Made by a program: the position numbers and the translations under genes. DNA of 38,481 nucleotides from an uncultured Aureimonas sp. (GTDB lineage Bacteria > Pseudomonadota > Alphaproteobacteria > Rhizobiales > Rhizobiaceae). The stretch's first letter is position 1. The number at the start of each line of letters is the position of its first letter. Shown here in pieces: positions 15,807 to 24,528 of this stretch. A model generated the notes under the pieces. It saw only the letters and a program-made list of their open reading frames with translations, had not been told where the DNA came from and searched no databases. Where the stretch lies: positions 1 to 38,481 of the forward strand of contig NZ_CAJYIU010000296.1 of NCBI RefSeq assembly GCF_913775355.1, written 5' to 3'.

Positions 15807-16580
15807 CTACCAGCAGGTGAAGCCGGCGTCGGCCAGTACCGTCGTGCCGGTCATCAGGCTGGAGGCGTCGGACGCGAGGAAGTGGACGACGGAGGCGATC
15901 TCGTGCGGCTGGCCCATGCGGTGCATGGGCGTGTCGCGCAGCCAGACGTCGATCATGCCGTCGTTGTCCTCGCGGTAGCTCGTCATCTCCGTCTCGATGT
16001 AGGTTGGCGCCACCGCGTTGACGCGCACGCCCCGGTCGCCCCATTCGGCGGCCAGCGAGGACGTCATCTGGTGCACGGCGGCCTTGGAGGCGTTGTAGTA
16101 GGTCTGCTTCTGCGGCCGGTTAGAGATGTAGCCCGACATCGAGCCGATGTTGACGATCGACCCGCCGCCGGCCTTCAGCATGTGCCGGCCGAAGGCGCGG
16201 TTGCACCAGAAGACGCCGTTGTAGTTGACGTCGTTGACCTTCAGCCAGCGCTCGTCCTCGGTGTCTTCCGCCGCGACGCCGGACATCGCGATGCCGGCGT
16301 TGGCGACGAGGATATGGACGCGCCCGTGCGCGGCGACGATCGTCTCGGCGAAGGCCTCGACGTCCTGCGGTTTCGTCACGTCGAGGACATGCGCTTCCGC
16401 CTCGAAGCCCTTGGCCCGCAGGGCGGCGAGGCCCCGATCGGCCACCTCGCGGTCGATGTCGGCGATGACGATGCGCGCGCCGAACTCGGCCAAGGCTTCC
16501 GCGATCGACAGGCCGATGCCGCGCCCGCCGCCGGTGACGACGGCCGTGCGGCCGTCCAGCCGGAACTTCTCCTGGAACAT
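15807..16580 (-). CDS. SDR-family polyol/ketose dehydrogenase (last gene of leftward operon)
   Basis: This is a 257-residue classical short-chain dehydrogenase. The NAD(P)-binding TGGGRGIG is at 16-23, D41 follows beta-2 (suggesting NAD), NAG is at 94-96, catalytic S147, and Y162-x3-K166 (YNASK). It resembles the SDR at 26646 in its active-site region (both have SGYISN or SGFISN and NASKAAVH), so the two may be paralogs acting on related polyols. GAGGAGATAGAC precedes the ATG at 16580, 10 bases after the aldolase stop. It is the final gene of the sugar operon. Exact substrate unknown. Confidence 0.88.
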   Translation of the reverse strand: MFQEKFRLDGRTAVVTGGGRGIGLSIAEALAEFGARIVIADIDREVADRGLAALRAKGFEAEAHVLDVTKPQDVEAFAETIVAAHGRVHILVANAGIAMSGVAAEDTEDERWLKVNDVNYNGVFWCNRAFGRHMLKAGGGSIVNIGSMSGYISNRPQKQTYYNASKAAVHQMTSSLAAEWGDRGVRVNAVAPTYIETEMTSYREDNDGMIDVWLRDTPMHRMGQPHEIASVVHFLASDASSLMTGTTVLADAGFTCW

Positions 16581-16590
16581 GTCTATCTCC

Positions 16591-17268
16591 TCAGCGATCG
16601 ATGAAGGGATGGCGGCCGGGGGCCGGGAAGCGCTGGTTCTTCAGCGCGATCAGCTGGTCGACCTCGTGTTGGTCGAACTCGTGCGCGCCGCCGTACTGCG
16701 AGGCGAGGAAGACGACCTTGGCGTAGTAGTCGAGCGCTTCCATCTTGAACCAGGCGGACTGGAGGTCGTGGCCGCAGGTGAGCGCGCCGTGGTTCTGGAG
16801 GAGCAGCGCGTCGTGGCGGGCGAGATAGGGGCGGATCGCGTCCGACAGCTCGTCCGTCGAGGGCAGTCCGTAGGGCGTCAGCGGCACCTCGCCGAGGAAC
16901 ATCGTGGATTCCGGCATGATCTGCTGCGTCAGCGGCTTGCCGCAAATCGCGTGCACCGTGGCGTAAAGCGGGTGGGCGTGTACCACCGAGCGCACGTCCG
17001 GCCGCGCCTCGTAGACGCACAGATGCATGCGCGTCTCGGACGAGGGCTTCCAGCGGCTCTCCACGACGGGCGCGCCCGTGCGGTCTATCCGGCAGATCAT
17101 GTCGGGCGTCATGAAGCCCTTGGACGTGTTGGTCGGCGTGCACAGGAACGTGCCGTCGTCGAGGAGGACGGTGATGTTGCCGTCGTTGGCCGCGCCCATG
17201 CCCTTGTCCCAGGCGCGTCGGCCGATATCGCACATCATCCGTTTCAGGGCGTCTATGTCTTGGCTCAT
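16591..17268 (-). CDS. Class II aldolase, L-fuculose-1-phosphate aldolase type
   Basis: This 225-residue zinc aldolase has zinc/catalytic residues placed as in E. coli FucA with a constant +5 offset: E78, H97, H99 and H160 (FucA E73, H92, H94, H155). The glutamate and the 61-residue gap between the second and third histidine favour an aldolase over the AraD-type ribulose-phosphate 4-epimerases of the same fold. The predicted reaction is retro-aldol cleavage of a ketose-1-phosphate to DHAP and lactaldehyde or glycolaldehyde. It overlaps the kinase gene by four bases (ATGA), matching sequential kinase and aldolase steps. The exact sugar is not deducible. Confidence 0.87.
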   Translation of the reverse strand: MSQDIDALKRMMCDIGRRAWDKGMGAANDGNITVLLDDGTFLCTPTNTSKGFMTPDMICRIDRTGAPVVESRWKPSSETRMHLCVYEARPDVRSVVHAHPLYATVHAICGKPLTQQIMPESTMFLGEVPLTPYGLPSTDELSDAIRPYLARHDALLLQNHGALTCGHDLQSAWFKMEALDYYAKVVFLASQYGGAHEFDQHEVDQLIALKNQRFPAPGRHPFIDR

Positions 17269-18710
17269 GCGGGATGGTCCTCTTGAGCGGCTTCGAACCA
17301 ACGGAGCGACATGACGGCGCGCAGGGCGGTCCGGCCGGCGGTGATGGAAGGAAAGGCGCCGAGCGCCGCGAACTGGACGAGGGCGTTGCCGATGGCGCTC
17401 GCCTCCACCGGGCCGGCGAGAACCGGGCGGCCGGTGCGTCGCGCGACAAGCGCGCAGAGCGCTTCGTCCCGCGCGCCGCCGCCGCCGAGCCGGAGGCGCC
17501 GGACGGGGTGGCCGCGCAGGCGCTCGATCGCCATGAGACCGGCGGCGACGTCCCGCGCCAGACCCTCGTAGAGCGCGCGGGCGACCGGGCCGGGCGCGTC
17601 CCGGCGCAGCGCCGGGCACACGGTGCCGAGCGTCTCCAGAAGGTCGGCGGGGTCCATGAAGGCGGGGTCGGAGAGATCGGGCACTACGAGTGCGGGAGGC
17701 TCCGCGAGTGCCAGGCGGCCCCAGGCTTCGAAGGGGATATCCTCGCCGGTGCGCCGTTCCCAAGCGGCGCGCAGCCGGCGCAGGAGATGCAGCCCCTGCA
17801 GGCTGCGCACGAGAATGGCCCGTTCTTCGACGCCGCCCTCCAGCCCGAAGCCGGCCTCGCGCGCGCCCGCCGGCAACCCGCCGTCCGCCACCTCCACCCC
17901 GAGGAGGTTCCAGGAGCCCGCGATCAGGAAGGCCTCGTCGTCCTCGCAGGCCAGCGCCAGCGCGGCGCTCGCCGTATCGTGCGCGGCGACGACGACCACC
18001 GGCACGGAGCCGAGCCCGAGACACGCGAGGTCGTCGCGCAAGGCTCCGAGCACCGTTCCGGCCGGCACGATCGCGCCGAAGGGCTTCGCCTCGAGGCCCG
18101 CAAGCGCCAGGAGTTCGGGCGCCCAGGTTCCCGTCGCGAGATCGACGAGGCCGGAGGTGCGCGCCAGCGTCGCCTCGCAGGCCGCCCGCCCCGACAGGTG
18201 ATGGGCGACGAGGTCGGCGATCATCAGGACATGACGGGCACGCGCCGCCTCGGCCGGGTGATTCGCCGTCCAGTCCTGCAGGTGGAAGAGGGTAACGAAG
18301 GGCAGGATCTGCGCGCCGGTGGTCCTCGCGATCATCGCATGCTCGGCCCGAAGTGCCGCCATCCCTCTGGCGCCGCGCTCATGGCGATGGGTGCGCGGCT
18401 GGTCCACCGGCACGCCGTCCTCCGCGAGGAGGGCGAAGTCGACGCCCCAGCTGTCCACCCCGACCGTCTCGACGCCGCCGGCGCGCGCGGCCGCGGCAAG
18501 GCCGGCCTCAACCCCTTCGAACAGGACGCCAAGATCCCAGGCCGGCCCGTCGGGAAGACTGGTCTCGTAGCCGGCGAAGCGGTGGATCTCGGTGAGCTCG
18601 ATCGTTGCGCCGTCGAGGTCGGCGAGGATCGCCCGGCCGGAGCCGCCGCCGAGGTCGAAGACGAGGCAGCGCCGGGGCGCAGAACGTGCGGCAGCCTCGC
18701 CCGTCATCAC
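17265..18710 (-). CDS. FGGY carbohydrate kinase, rhamnulokinase-like
   Basis: This 481-residue FGGY kinase has N-terminal phosphate loop FDLGGGSGRAI, catalytic-site VDSWGVDFALL, VVAAHDTASA, and a C-terminal RLGGGGARDEALCALVA followed by GPVEASAIGNALVQ, the pattern of L-rhamnulokinase (RhaB). RhaB-type enzymes phosphorylate the C1 hydroxyl of L-ketoses (L-rhamnulose, L-fuculose, L-xylulose, L-ribulose). That suits the FucA-type aldolase next to it. The start is GTG at 18710 or the ATG at 18707, 1-4 bases after the SDR stop. No rhamnose isomerase is nearby, so the substrate is probably a ketose made by the SDR and epimerase genes of this locus. Confidence 0.85.
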   Translation of the reverse strand: MMTGEAAARSAPRRCLVFDLGGGSGRAILADLDGATIELTEIHRFAGYETSLPDGPAWDLGVLFEGVEAGLAAAARAGGVETVGVDSWGVDFALLAEDGVPVDQPRTHRHERGARGMAALRAEHAMIARTTGAQILPFVTLFHLQDWTANHPAEAARARHVLMIADLVAHHLSGRAACEATLARTSGLVDLATGTWAPELLALAGLEAKPFGAIVPAGTVLGALRDDLACLGLGSVPVVVVAAHDTASAALALACEDDEAFLIAGSWNLLGVEVADGGLPAGAREAGFGLEGGVEERAILVRSLQGLHLLRRLRAAWERRTGEDIPFEAWGRLALAEPPALVVPDLSDPAFMDPADLLETLGTVCPALRRDAPGPVARALYEGLARDVAAGLMAIERLRGHPVRRLRLGGGGARDEALCALVARRTGRPVLAGPVEASAIGNALVQFAALGAFPSITAGRTALRAVMSLRWFEAAQEDHPA

Positions 18711-18711
18711 G

Positions 18712-19439
18712 TCAGGCGATCATGAACCCGCCGTCCACCGGCATCGACAGGCCGTGGACCATGGCGGCGGCGTCCGACAGGAGGAACAGGATCACCTCGG
18801 CGATGTCGTCCGGCTCGGCAAAGCGACCGAGCGGGATGCGCGAGAGCATGGTGGCGGCCTTGTCCGGGTCGCTCCAGGCCTTCACCGCCATCGGCGTCAG
18901 CGTGACGGTGGGATGGAGGCCGTTGACGCGGATGCCCATCGGCCCGAGCTCCTTCGCCATGACGCGGGTCAGCCCGTCGAGCCCGGCCTTGGAGGCGCAG
19001 TAGGCGGCGTGATCGGGAATGCCGACGAACGAGGCGCAGCTCGACACGTTGACGATCGCACCGGGCCGGCCCGCCGCCACCCGCTCGCGGGCGTATTCCT
19101 GCGCGATGATCATTGGTGCGCGCGTGTTGACGGCGTAGAGGAGGTCGAAGTTCTCGACGGAGACGTCGAGGAAGGATTCGAGCTCGGTCGTGCCGGCGCA
19201 GTTGACGAGAAGATCGGCGGGCAGCGCCTGCCTTGCCGCCGCGCGCGTCGCTTGCGGATCGGCGAGGTCGACGACGACGGTCTCGCAGGACGTCTCGGCC
19301 TTCAGGGTTTCGAGGTCGGCGCCCGAGCGGGTCAGCGCGATCACATGGGCGCCGCGCCTTGCCAGCATCAGCGCGGTGGCGCGCCCGATGCCCTTGCCGG
19401 CGCCGGTGACGACGACGCGCTTGCCGGAAAAGTCGGCGC

Positions 19440-19443
<4 letters not shown>
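18712..19443 (-). CDS. SDR, L-xylulose reductase (DCXR)-like
   Basis: This is a 243-residue SDR with TGAGKGIG at 13-20, R39 after beta-2 (as in NADPH-using enzymes), NCAG at 81-84, S134/S135 and Y148-x3-K152. The C-terminal region is strikingly like mammalian dicarbonyl/L-xylulose reductase, including RVNGLHPTV, WSDPDKA and RIPLGRFAE. The predicted activity is interconversion of a ketose such as L-xylulose with its polyol. The GTG start at 19443 overlaps the ATPase stop by four bases (GTGA). It is the first enzyme gene after the transporter, so it may act early in the pathway. Confidence 0.87.
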
Positions 19444-20501
<1,058 letters not shown>

Positions 20502-20554
20502 GGGGAACCTTGGGAAGTGAGGGGCGTGTCGGGCGAGCCGGGCGAGGAGCCCGC

Positions 20555-20791
20555 TCAGCCCTTCCAGACGATCAGCGCGCCGAGCGCGATCGCCACGATG
20601 TGGCAGACGGTGAGCGGGATCGCCTGCTCCAGGAAGCGCATCCAGAGAAGCTCCAGCGCGACGAAGAGGTAGATCCCGATGAAGAGCCGGTCGAACCAGT
20701 TGGTGGTGATCGGCAGGAAGCCGTGGCGCGGCGCGGGCGGCTTGGCGCTGGCTTCCTCGTCGGCGGCGTCGAGGTCGACGGTCTTGTCCAT
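20555..20791 (-). CDS. Small membrane protein of sugar ABC operon
   Basis: This is a 78-residue protein with a charged N-terminus (MDKTVDLDAADEEAS), then NWFDRLFIGIYLFVALELL and IPLTVCHIVAIALGALIVW, which predict two membrane helices. GGAGTAATCC precedes the ATG, and it sits 4 bases after the permease stop and before the ATPase gene, so it is clearly part of the transporter operon. Small proteins of this kind (DUF2160-like) occur in some rhizobial polyol ABC operons. I am not sure it belongs to that family. Its role could be assembly or stability of the permease. Confidence 0.75.
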   Translation of the reverse strand: MDKTVDLDAADEEASAKPPAPRHGFLPITTNWFDRLFIGIYLFVALELLWMRFLEQAIPLTVCHIVAIALGALIVWKG

Positions 20792-20795
20792 TGGA

Positions 20796-21632
20796 TTACT
20801 CCTTCACCGCGCCGAAGGTGAGGCCGGCCACGATGTGGCGCTGCACGACGGCGAAGACGACGAGGGCGGGAATGAGAGTGATGATGGCGATCGAGGCCAT
20901 CGTGCCCCATTCGGTGCCGGTGGTGGTGACGTATTCCGACAGGCCCGTGGTGATGGTGCGGGCGTTGAAGCTCGTCAGCGTGGCGGCCAGGAGGAACTCG
21001 TTCCAGGCGAAGACCCAGGTGAGGATCAGCGTGACGGCGAGTCCCGGACGCGCCAGCGGGAAGATCACCTCGCGGATCACTTGCCAGGTCGAGGCGCCGT
21101 CGACGGTCGCCGCCTCGTCGAGCTCCTTCGGCAGCCCGTCGATCGTGGGCCGGAGCGTCCAGATCGCGAACGGCAGGTTGAAGGTGCAGTAGAGGAGGAT
21201 CATGCCGATCCGCGTGTCGTAGAGCTTGAAGTCGCCGATCGCGAAGACCTGCGTGAACAGGAGGAAGAAGGGGAGGAGGAAGACCGCCGCCGGCGCCATG
21301 CGGTTGGTGATCGTCCAGAAGAAGATGTTCTCCTTGCCGCCGAGATCGTATCGCGACAGCGCGTAGCAGGCCATGAAGGCGAGCGTGGTGCAGAGGACCG
21401 CGTTGCCGCTCGAGATGATGATCGAGTTGATCATGTAGCGGCGCAGCGTCTCGTTGCCGAGGACGTTGGCGTAGTTGTCCCAGAACACGGTGTCGAGGAG
21501 GACGCTCGGCGTCGTGAAGAGGTCCACCGCCGGCTTCACCGAGATCACGAACAGCCAGTAGATCGGAAAGAGGGTGAGGAAGGAGAGCGCGATCCACAGG
21601 AGGATCGAGACGAAGGGGCGCGACTGGCGCAT
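20796..21632 (-). CDS. Sugar ABC transporter permease (MalG type)
   Basis: This is a 278-residue inner-membrane protein with about six hydrophobic segments. The EAA loop ELDEAATVDGASTWQVIREV lies near residues 183-202 and contacts the ATPase. IYWLFVISVKP and TWVFAWNEFLLA are typical of the MalG branch. The ATG at 21632 shares one base with the TGA of the MalF-type gene (TGATG), so synthesis of the two permease subunits is coupled. Confidence 0.93.
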   Translation of the reverse strand: MRQSRPFVSILLWIALSFLTLFPIYWLFVISVKPAVDLFTTPSVLLDTVFWDNYANVLGNETLRRYMINSIIISSGNAVLCTTLAFMACYALSRYDLGGKENIFFWTITNRMAPAAVFLLPFFLLFTQVFAIGDFKLYDTRIGMILLYCTFNLPFAIWTLRPTIDGLPKELDEAATVDGASTWQVIREVIFPLARPGLAVTLILTWVFAWNEFLLAATLTSFNARTITTGLSEYVTTTGTEWGTMASIAIITLIPALVVFAVVQRHIVAGLTFGAVKE

Positions 21633-22516
21633 CAGAACGTCCTCTTCTTGCGGGTGCGGGGGGCGACCAGAGCGACGTAGAGGATCCAGCACATCACGAG
21701 CGTGAGGTAGAGGACGATCACCGAGATCGCCGAGCCGTAGCCGTAGTCGGTCTTCGGGAACACGACCTTCCAGATGTGGAGGCCGATGTAGCGGGTGGCC
21801 GCGCCCGGGCCGCCGCCGGTGAGCATCCACACCTCGTCGACGGTGCGCAGCGCGTCCATCAGGCGGATGAAGACGGTGGCGAGGATCGCCGGGCGGATCA
21901 TCGGCAGGGTGATGTGCCAGAACACCTGCCAGCGGCTGGCGCCGTCGATCTGCGCCTGCTCGAAGGGCTCCTTGGGGAGCGACACGAGGGCGGCGAGCAG
22001 CGTCAGCGTGACGAGCGGCGTCCAGTGCCAGATGTCCATGATGACGGTGAGGACGAAGGCGGCGCCGGCGTCGCGCCCGATGTTCAGCTCGTAGCCGAAC
22101 CAGGCGTTGAGATAATAGGGGATGATACCGATCGAAGGCGTCGTGAGGAGGCGCCAGACCGAGCCGACGACGATCGGGGCGACGATCAGCGGCAGGGTGT
22201 GGATCGTGCGGAAGAAGCCGCGCCCGGGAAACTCCTTCATGAAGAGCTGGGCGAGGAGGTAGCCGATGATGACTTCGGAGGCGACCGCGAAGAAGGCGAA
22301 CTTCAGCGTGTACCAGATGGCCGTGAGGAACGCCTTGTCGAAGACGAGGCGGCGGAAGTTGTTGGCGCCGTTGAAGATCATGTCCGGGCTGGCGCCGAAC
22401 GGGTTCCATTGGTGGAACGCGACGTAGAGCACGTAGATGAACGGCACGATGCCGAAGGTCGCCAGGATGATGATCGTCGGGGCGAGGAGCAGCCAGCCGA
22501 CCTTGTTGGAACGCAT
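21632..22516 (-). CDS. Sugar ABC transporter permease (MalF type)
   Basis: This 294-residue permease has about six helices. It opens with WLLLAPTIIILATFGIVP and has the EAA loop PFEQAQIDGASRWQVFWHI. DEVWMLTGGGPG near the C-terminus is the typical MalF-branch loop. I prefer the ATG at 22516 because GAGAGGA lies about 9 bases upstream. The ATG at 22525 would have the same sequence abutting it. It is 194 bases after the solute-binding protein gene, and a hairpin in that gap should lower its expression relative to the binding protein. Confidence 0.92.
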   Translation of the reverse strand: MRSNKVGWLLLAPTIIILATFGIVPFIYVLYVAFHQWNPFGASPDMIFNGANNFRRLVFDKAFLTAIWYTLKFAFFAVASEVIIGYLLAQLFMKEFPGRGFFRTIHTLPLIVAPIVVGSVWRLLTTPSIGIIPYYLNAWFGYELNIGRDAGAAFVLTVIMDIWHWTPLVTLTLLAALVSLPKEPFEQAQIDGASRWQVFWHITLPMIRPAILATVFIRLMDALRTVDEVWMLTGGGPGAATRYIGLHIWKVVFPKTDYGYGSAISVIVLYLTLVMCWILYVALVAPRTRKKRTF

Positions 22517-22674
22517 GGGAACCATCCTCTCGAGGGGCTCGCGGTCGAGGATCCGGGCAAGGGGGAGGGCGCACGCGAAGGGGGCGTGCGGCGGCCCGCG
22601 GACAGGCGCCCTGCTCGGTCGCGGTCGCTCCGGGGGCGGCTCGTTCGCCGACCCCGGAGGAGAGCGTCAGGGAT

Positions 22675-22695
22675 GCCGCCGGCGATGCCGGCGGC
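22675..22695 (-). terminator. Hairpin between solute-binding protein and permease genes
   Basis: A perfect 9-bp inverted repeat (GCCGCCGGC and its complement) flanks a 3-base loop, 15 bases past the solute-binding-protein stop in the reading direction. There is no T-run. It probably protects the 3' end of the binding-protein mRNA or causes partial termination, giving more binding protein than permease. Confidence 0.55.
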
Positions 22696-22710
22696 CCCGA
22701 AGCCTTCGGC

Positions 22711-24144
22711 CTACTTGCGGTAGCCGAGGCTGGTCAGTTCCTCTTCGGCCGCGGCGGCCATCTCGTCGAGGCCTTCGTCCGGTCCGACCTCGCCGGTCAG
22801 GATGCGGTAGAAGATCGGCGCGACGGTCTCGCGGACCTGCGCATGGAACGGATACTTCGGCGCGCCGGCGAACAGCTTCCCGTCGTTCTTCATCATCGTG
22901 TAGTAGCCGCCCAGCTTGGCGTCCATCTCCTTCACCTTCGGATCGTCGTAGGTGGCGGTGTTGGTGATGCGCGGCGCCACGACGGCCCAGTCCGGCTGCA
23001 CCGAGTTCTGGCCGATGTACTGGAGGAAGAGGAGCGCGGCGTCCTGGTTCTTGGCGGTGACGGGGATGCCGAAGGCGCCGCCGTCGTAGTAGCCGATGTA
23101 GCCCTTGCCCGACTCCGCGTCGGCCATGACGCCGTCCGAGAGCGGGGGCAGCGCGATGCCGACATTGCCGACGACCTTGGACTTCGACGGGTCGGACGCG
23201 ATCCAGGCGGCGTTCTCGCCGTAGACGAGGCCCTGCGCGGCGCGGCCCGCGGCAAAGGTCGTCGCGACCTCGGACCAGGTCGAGGCGGCCGATTCCGGCG
23301 GCGCGATGTCGCGCAGGTGCAGGAAGTACTTCAGCGCGGCCTTGGCCTTGTCGCTGTTCATCGTACCGCCGTGCTCGACCGTGGCGGCGTAGTTCTGGTC
23401 GGCGTTGATGCCCCAGTTGTAGACGCCGAAGGTCGGCGCGACGGACTCGACGTATTCGTACCAGGAGGCGGGGTGGCCGGTATGCGCCTGGCTCGTCGTG
23501 CCCCAGAGCTGCCCGCCGTTCTCCTTGCCGTATTCGGTGAAGAACTCGGCGATCTGGGTGTAGTCCTCGTGCGTCTTGGCGGGCGCAAGGTCCTTGCCGG
23601 TCTTCGCCTTGAAGGCCTCCTTGATCTTCGGATCGTCGAAGAGGTCCTTGCGGTAGAGGTAGATCTTGATGAAGGCCTCCATCGGCACGCCGAAGAGGTC
23701 GTTGTCGGTGCCGCGGAAATAGTCGGCGAAGGTGGTGAAGTTCTTCTCGTCGAACTCCGGCGCCTTGAGGTCCGGCTTGCCGGCCAGCGTCTTGGTGATG
23801 TCGGTCAGGAAGTTGCGCTGTAGGTAGGCGTAGACGATGTCCTGCTCGATGTAGACCATGTCATAGATGCCGGTCTTGGCCTCCATGTCCTTGATGGCCT
23901 TGTCGTACATCTGGTCCCACGAGGTGGTTTCCAGCTCGACCTTGATGCCGGTCTTTTCCTCGAACTGCTTGGCGAGCACGTCCTTGACGTAGTTCGACGG
24001 CGGCGTGCTCTCGGTCACGCCGTGCAGCGTCACGCCCTTGAACTTTGCGCCGGCGTCGGACCAGAAGTCGGCATGCGCGGCGGACAGGCCGCCGACGAGG
24101 CCGATCGTCAGGGCGATCAGGCTGGTGCTGAGATTTCGCTTCAT
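22711..24144 (-). CDS. Sugar/polyol ABC transporter solute-binding protein
   Basis: This 477-residue family 1 extracellular solute-binding protein is exported by a Sec signal ([20 protein letters not shown], cleavage likely after AHA). The mature lobe starts [20 protein letters not shown]. It contains [38 protein letters not shown] and [10 protein letters not shown], as in larger (460-480 residue) sorbitol/mannitol/maltose-type binding proteins. GGGAGGAACG precedes the ATG. It is the first gene of the leftward operon, read from the 384-base control region. The ligand is probably a polyol or uncommon sugar given the dehydrogenases, but this is inferred. Confidence 0.9.
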   Translation of the reverse strand: MKRNLSTSLIALTIGLVGGLSAAHADFWSDAGAKFKGVTLHGVTESTPPSNYVKDVLAKQFEEKTGIKVELETTSWDQMYDKAIKDMEAKTGIYDMVYIEQDIVYAYLQRNFLTDITKTLAGKPDLKAPEFDEKNFTTFADYFRGTDNDLFGVPMEAFIKIYLYRKDLFDDPKIKEAFKAKTGKDLAPAKTHEDYTQIAEFFTEYGKENGGQLWGTTSQAHTGHPASWYEYVESVAPTFGVYNWGINADQNYAATVEHGGTMNSDKAKAALKYFLHLRDIAPPESAASTWSEVATTFAAGRAAQGLVYGENAAWIASDPSKSKVVGNVGIALPPLSDGVMADAESGKGYIGYYDGGAFGIPVTAKNQDAALLFLQYIGQNSVQPDWAVVAPRITNTATYDDPKVKEMDAKLGGYYTMMKNDGKLFAGAPKYPFHAQVRETVAPIFYRILTGEVGPDEGLDEMAAAAEEELTSLGYRK

Positions 24145-24302
24145 GAGTGTCGTTCCTCCCGAAGGTCCGCCTTGTCCGGCGGCGCGTTGCTCCCGCCCTT
24201 GTTGACCGGGCGGTTTCTCCTTTTGGAAAAGCGGGCCATCGGTCCGCCGGACGCGCCGGGCGGGAAGGCCGTGCCCTCATGCCTAGACCATCACGAGCCC
24301 GT

Positions 24303-24320
24303 GCACAACATTTGTTGCGC
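24303..24320. promoter_or_regulatory. Putative ROK operator 1
   Basis: GC-A-CAACA-TT-TGTTG-C-GC is a palindrome with perfect 5-bp half-sites and outer GC pairs. It lies about 160 bases upstream of the solute-binding-protein ATG, where it could control the leftward promoter. Confidence 0.45.
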
Positions 24321-24431
24321 GATCTGTCATATTATGTTGCATCTGGCGCAAGAAACGCTGCATCTGAGACTTGGGCATAACCTTCGCGCTTGTTCGAGGG
24401 CGAGCAGTCGCAAAATACAGCCTTGCTGCAG

Positions 24432-24451
24432 CGCAAATACGATGCTTTGCG
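24432..24451. promoter_or_regulatory. Putative ROK operator 2
   Basis: CGCAAA-N8-TTTGCG is a perfect 6-bp inverted repeat, close to the GCGCAAA-type half-sites used by NagC/XylR-like ROK repressors. It lies 20 bases upstream of the -35 TTGACA of the rightward promoter. Confidence 0.45.
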
Positions 24452-24470
24452 GCGCAACACGACGGGTCGC

Positions 24471-24499
24471 TTGACAAATCGCGGTTGCGGAGATTTTGT
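24471..24499 (+). promoter_or_regulatory. Predicted promoter for epimerase-ROK-SDR genes
   Basis: A consensus -35 TTGACA (24471-24476) is followed by 17 bases and TTTTGT (24494-24499), a weak -10. The start of transcription would be near 24506 and the ATG is at 24529. The -10 overlaps operator 3, so binding there should block RNA polymerase. Confidence 0.5.
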
Positions 24500-24514
24500 T
24501 GCGCAATCCAACAA
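24496..24514. promoter_or_regulatory. Putative ROK operator 3
   Basis: TTGTTG-N7-CAACAA is a perfect 6-bp inverted repeat, and the TTGCGCAA inside it (24499-24506) is itself an 8-bp palindrome. It covers the -10 and the bases just before the epimerase ribosome site (AAGGGAG). Confidence 0.5.
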
Positions 24515-24528
24515 TAAGGGAGCGCGCG

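Larger units (their letters stand above)
24145..24528. promoter_or_regulatory. Divergent control region of the polyol locus
   Basis: This 384-base region between the binding-protein gene and the epimerase gene is visibly AT-richer than its surroundings and has no gene. It holds three inverted repeats that look like ROK-type operators (24303-24320, 24432-24451 and 24496-24514) and a TTGACA for the rightward promoter at 24471. The leftward promoter is not clear. A CATAAT-like -10 lies at about 24331-24336 on the minus strand, with no good -35. The ROK gene 0.9 kb to the right is the obvious regulator. Confidence 0.6.

Noticed and set aside
16591-17268. L-ribulose-5-phosphate 4-epimerase (AraD)
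   Set aside because: Same fold, but the zinc-ligand spacing and the glutamate at 78 match FucA-type aldolases instead.
24280-24308. Leftward promoter TTGTGC-N17-TAGGCA for the solute-binding protein
   Set aside because: Spacing is right, but only three and two of six bases match the consensus hexamers, so I do not annotate it.
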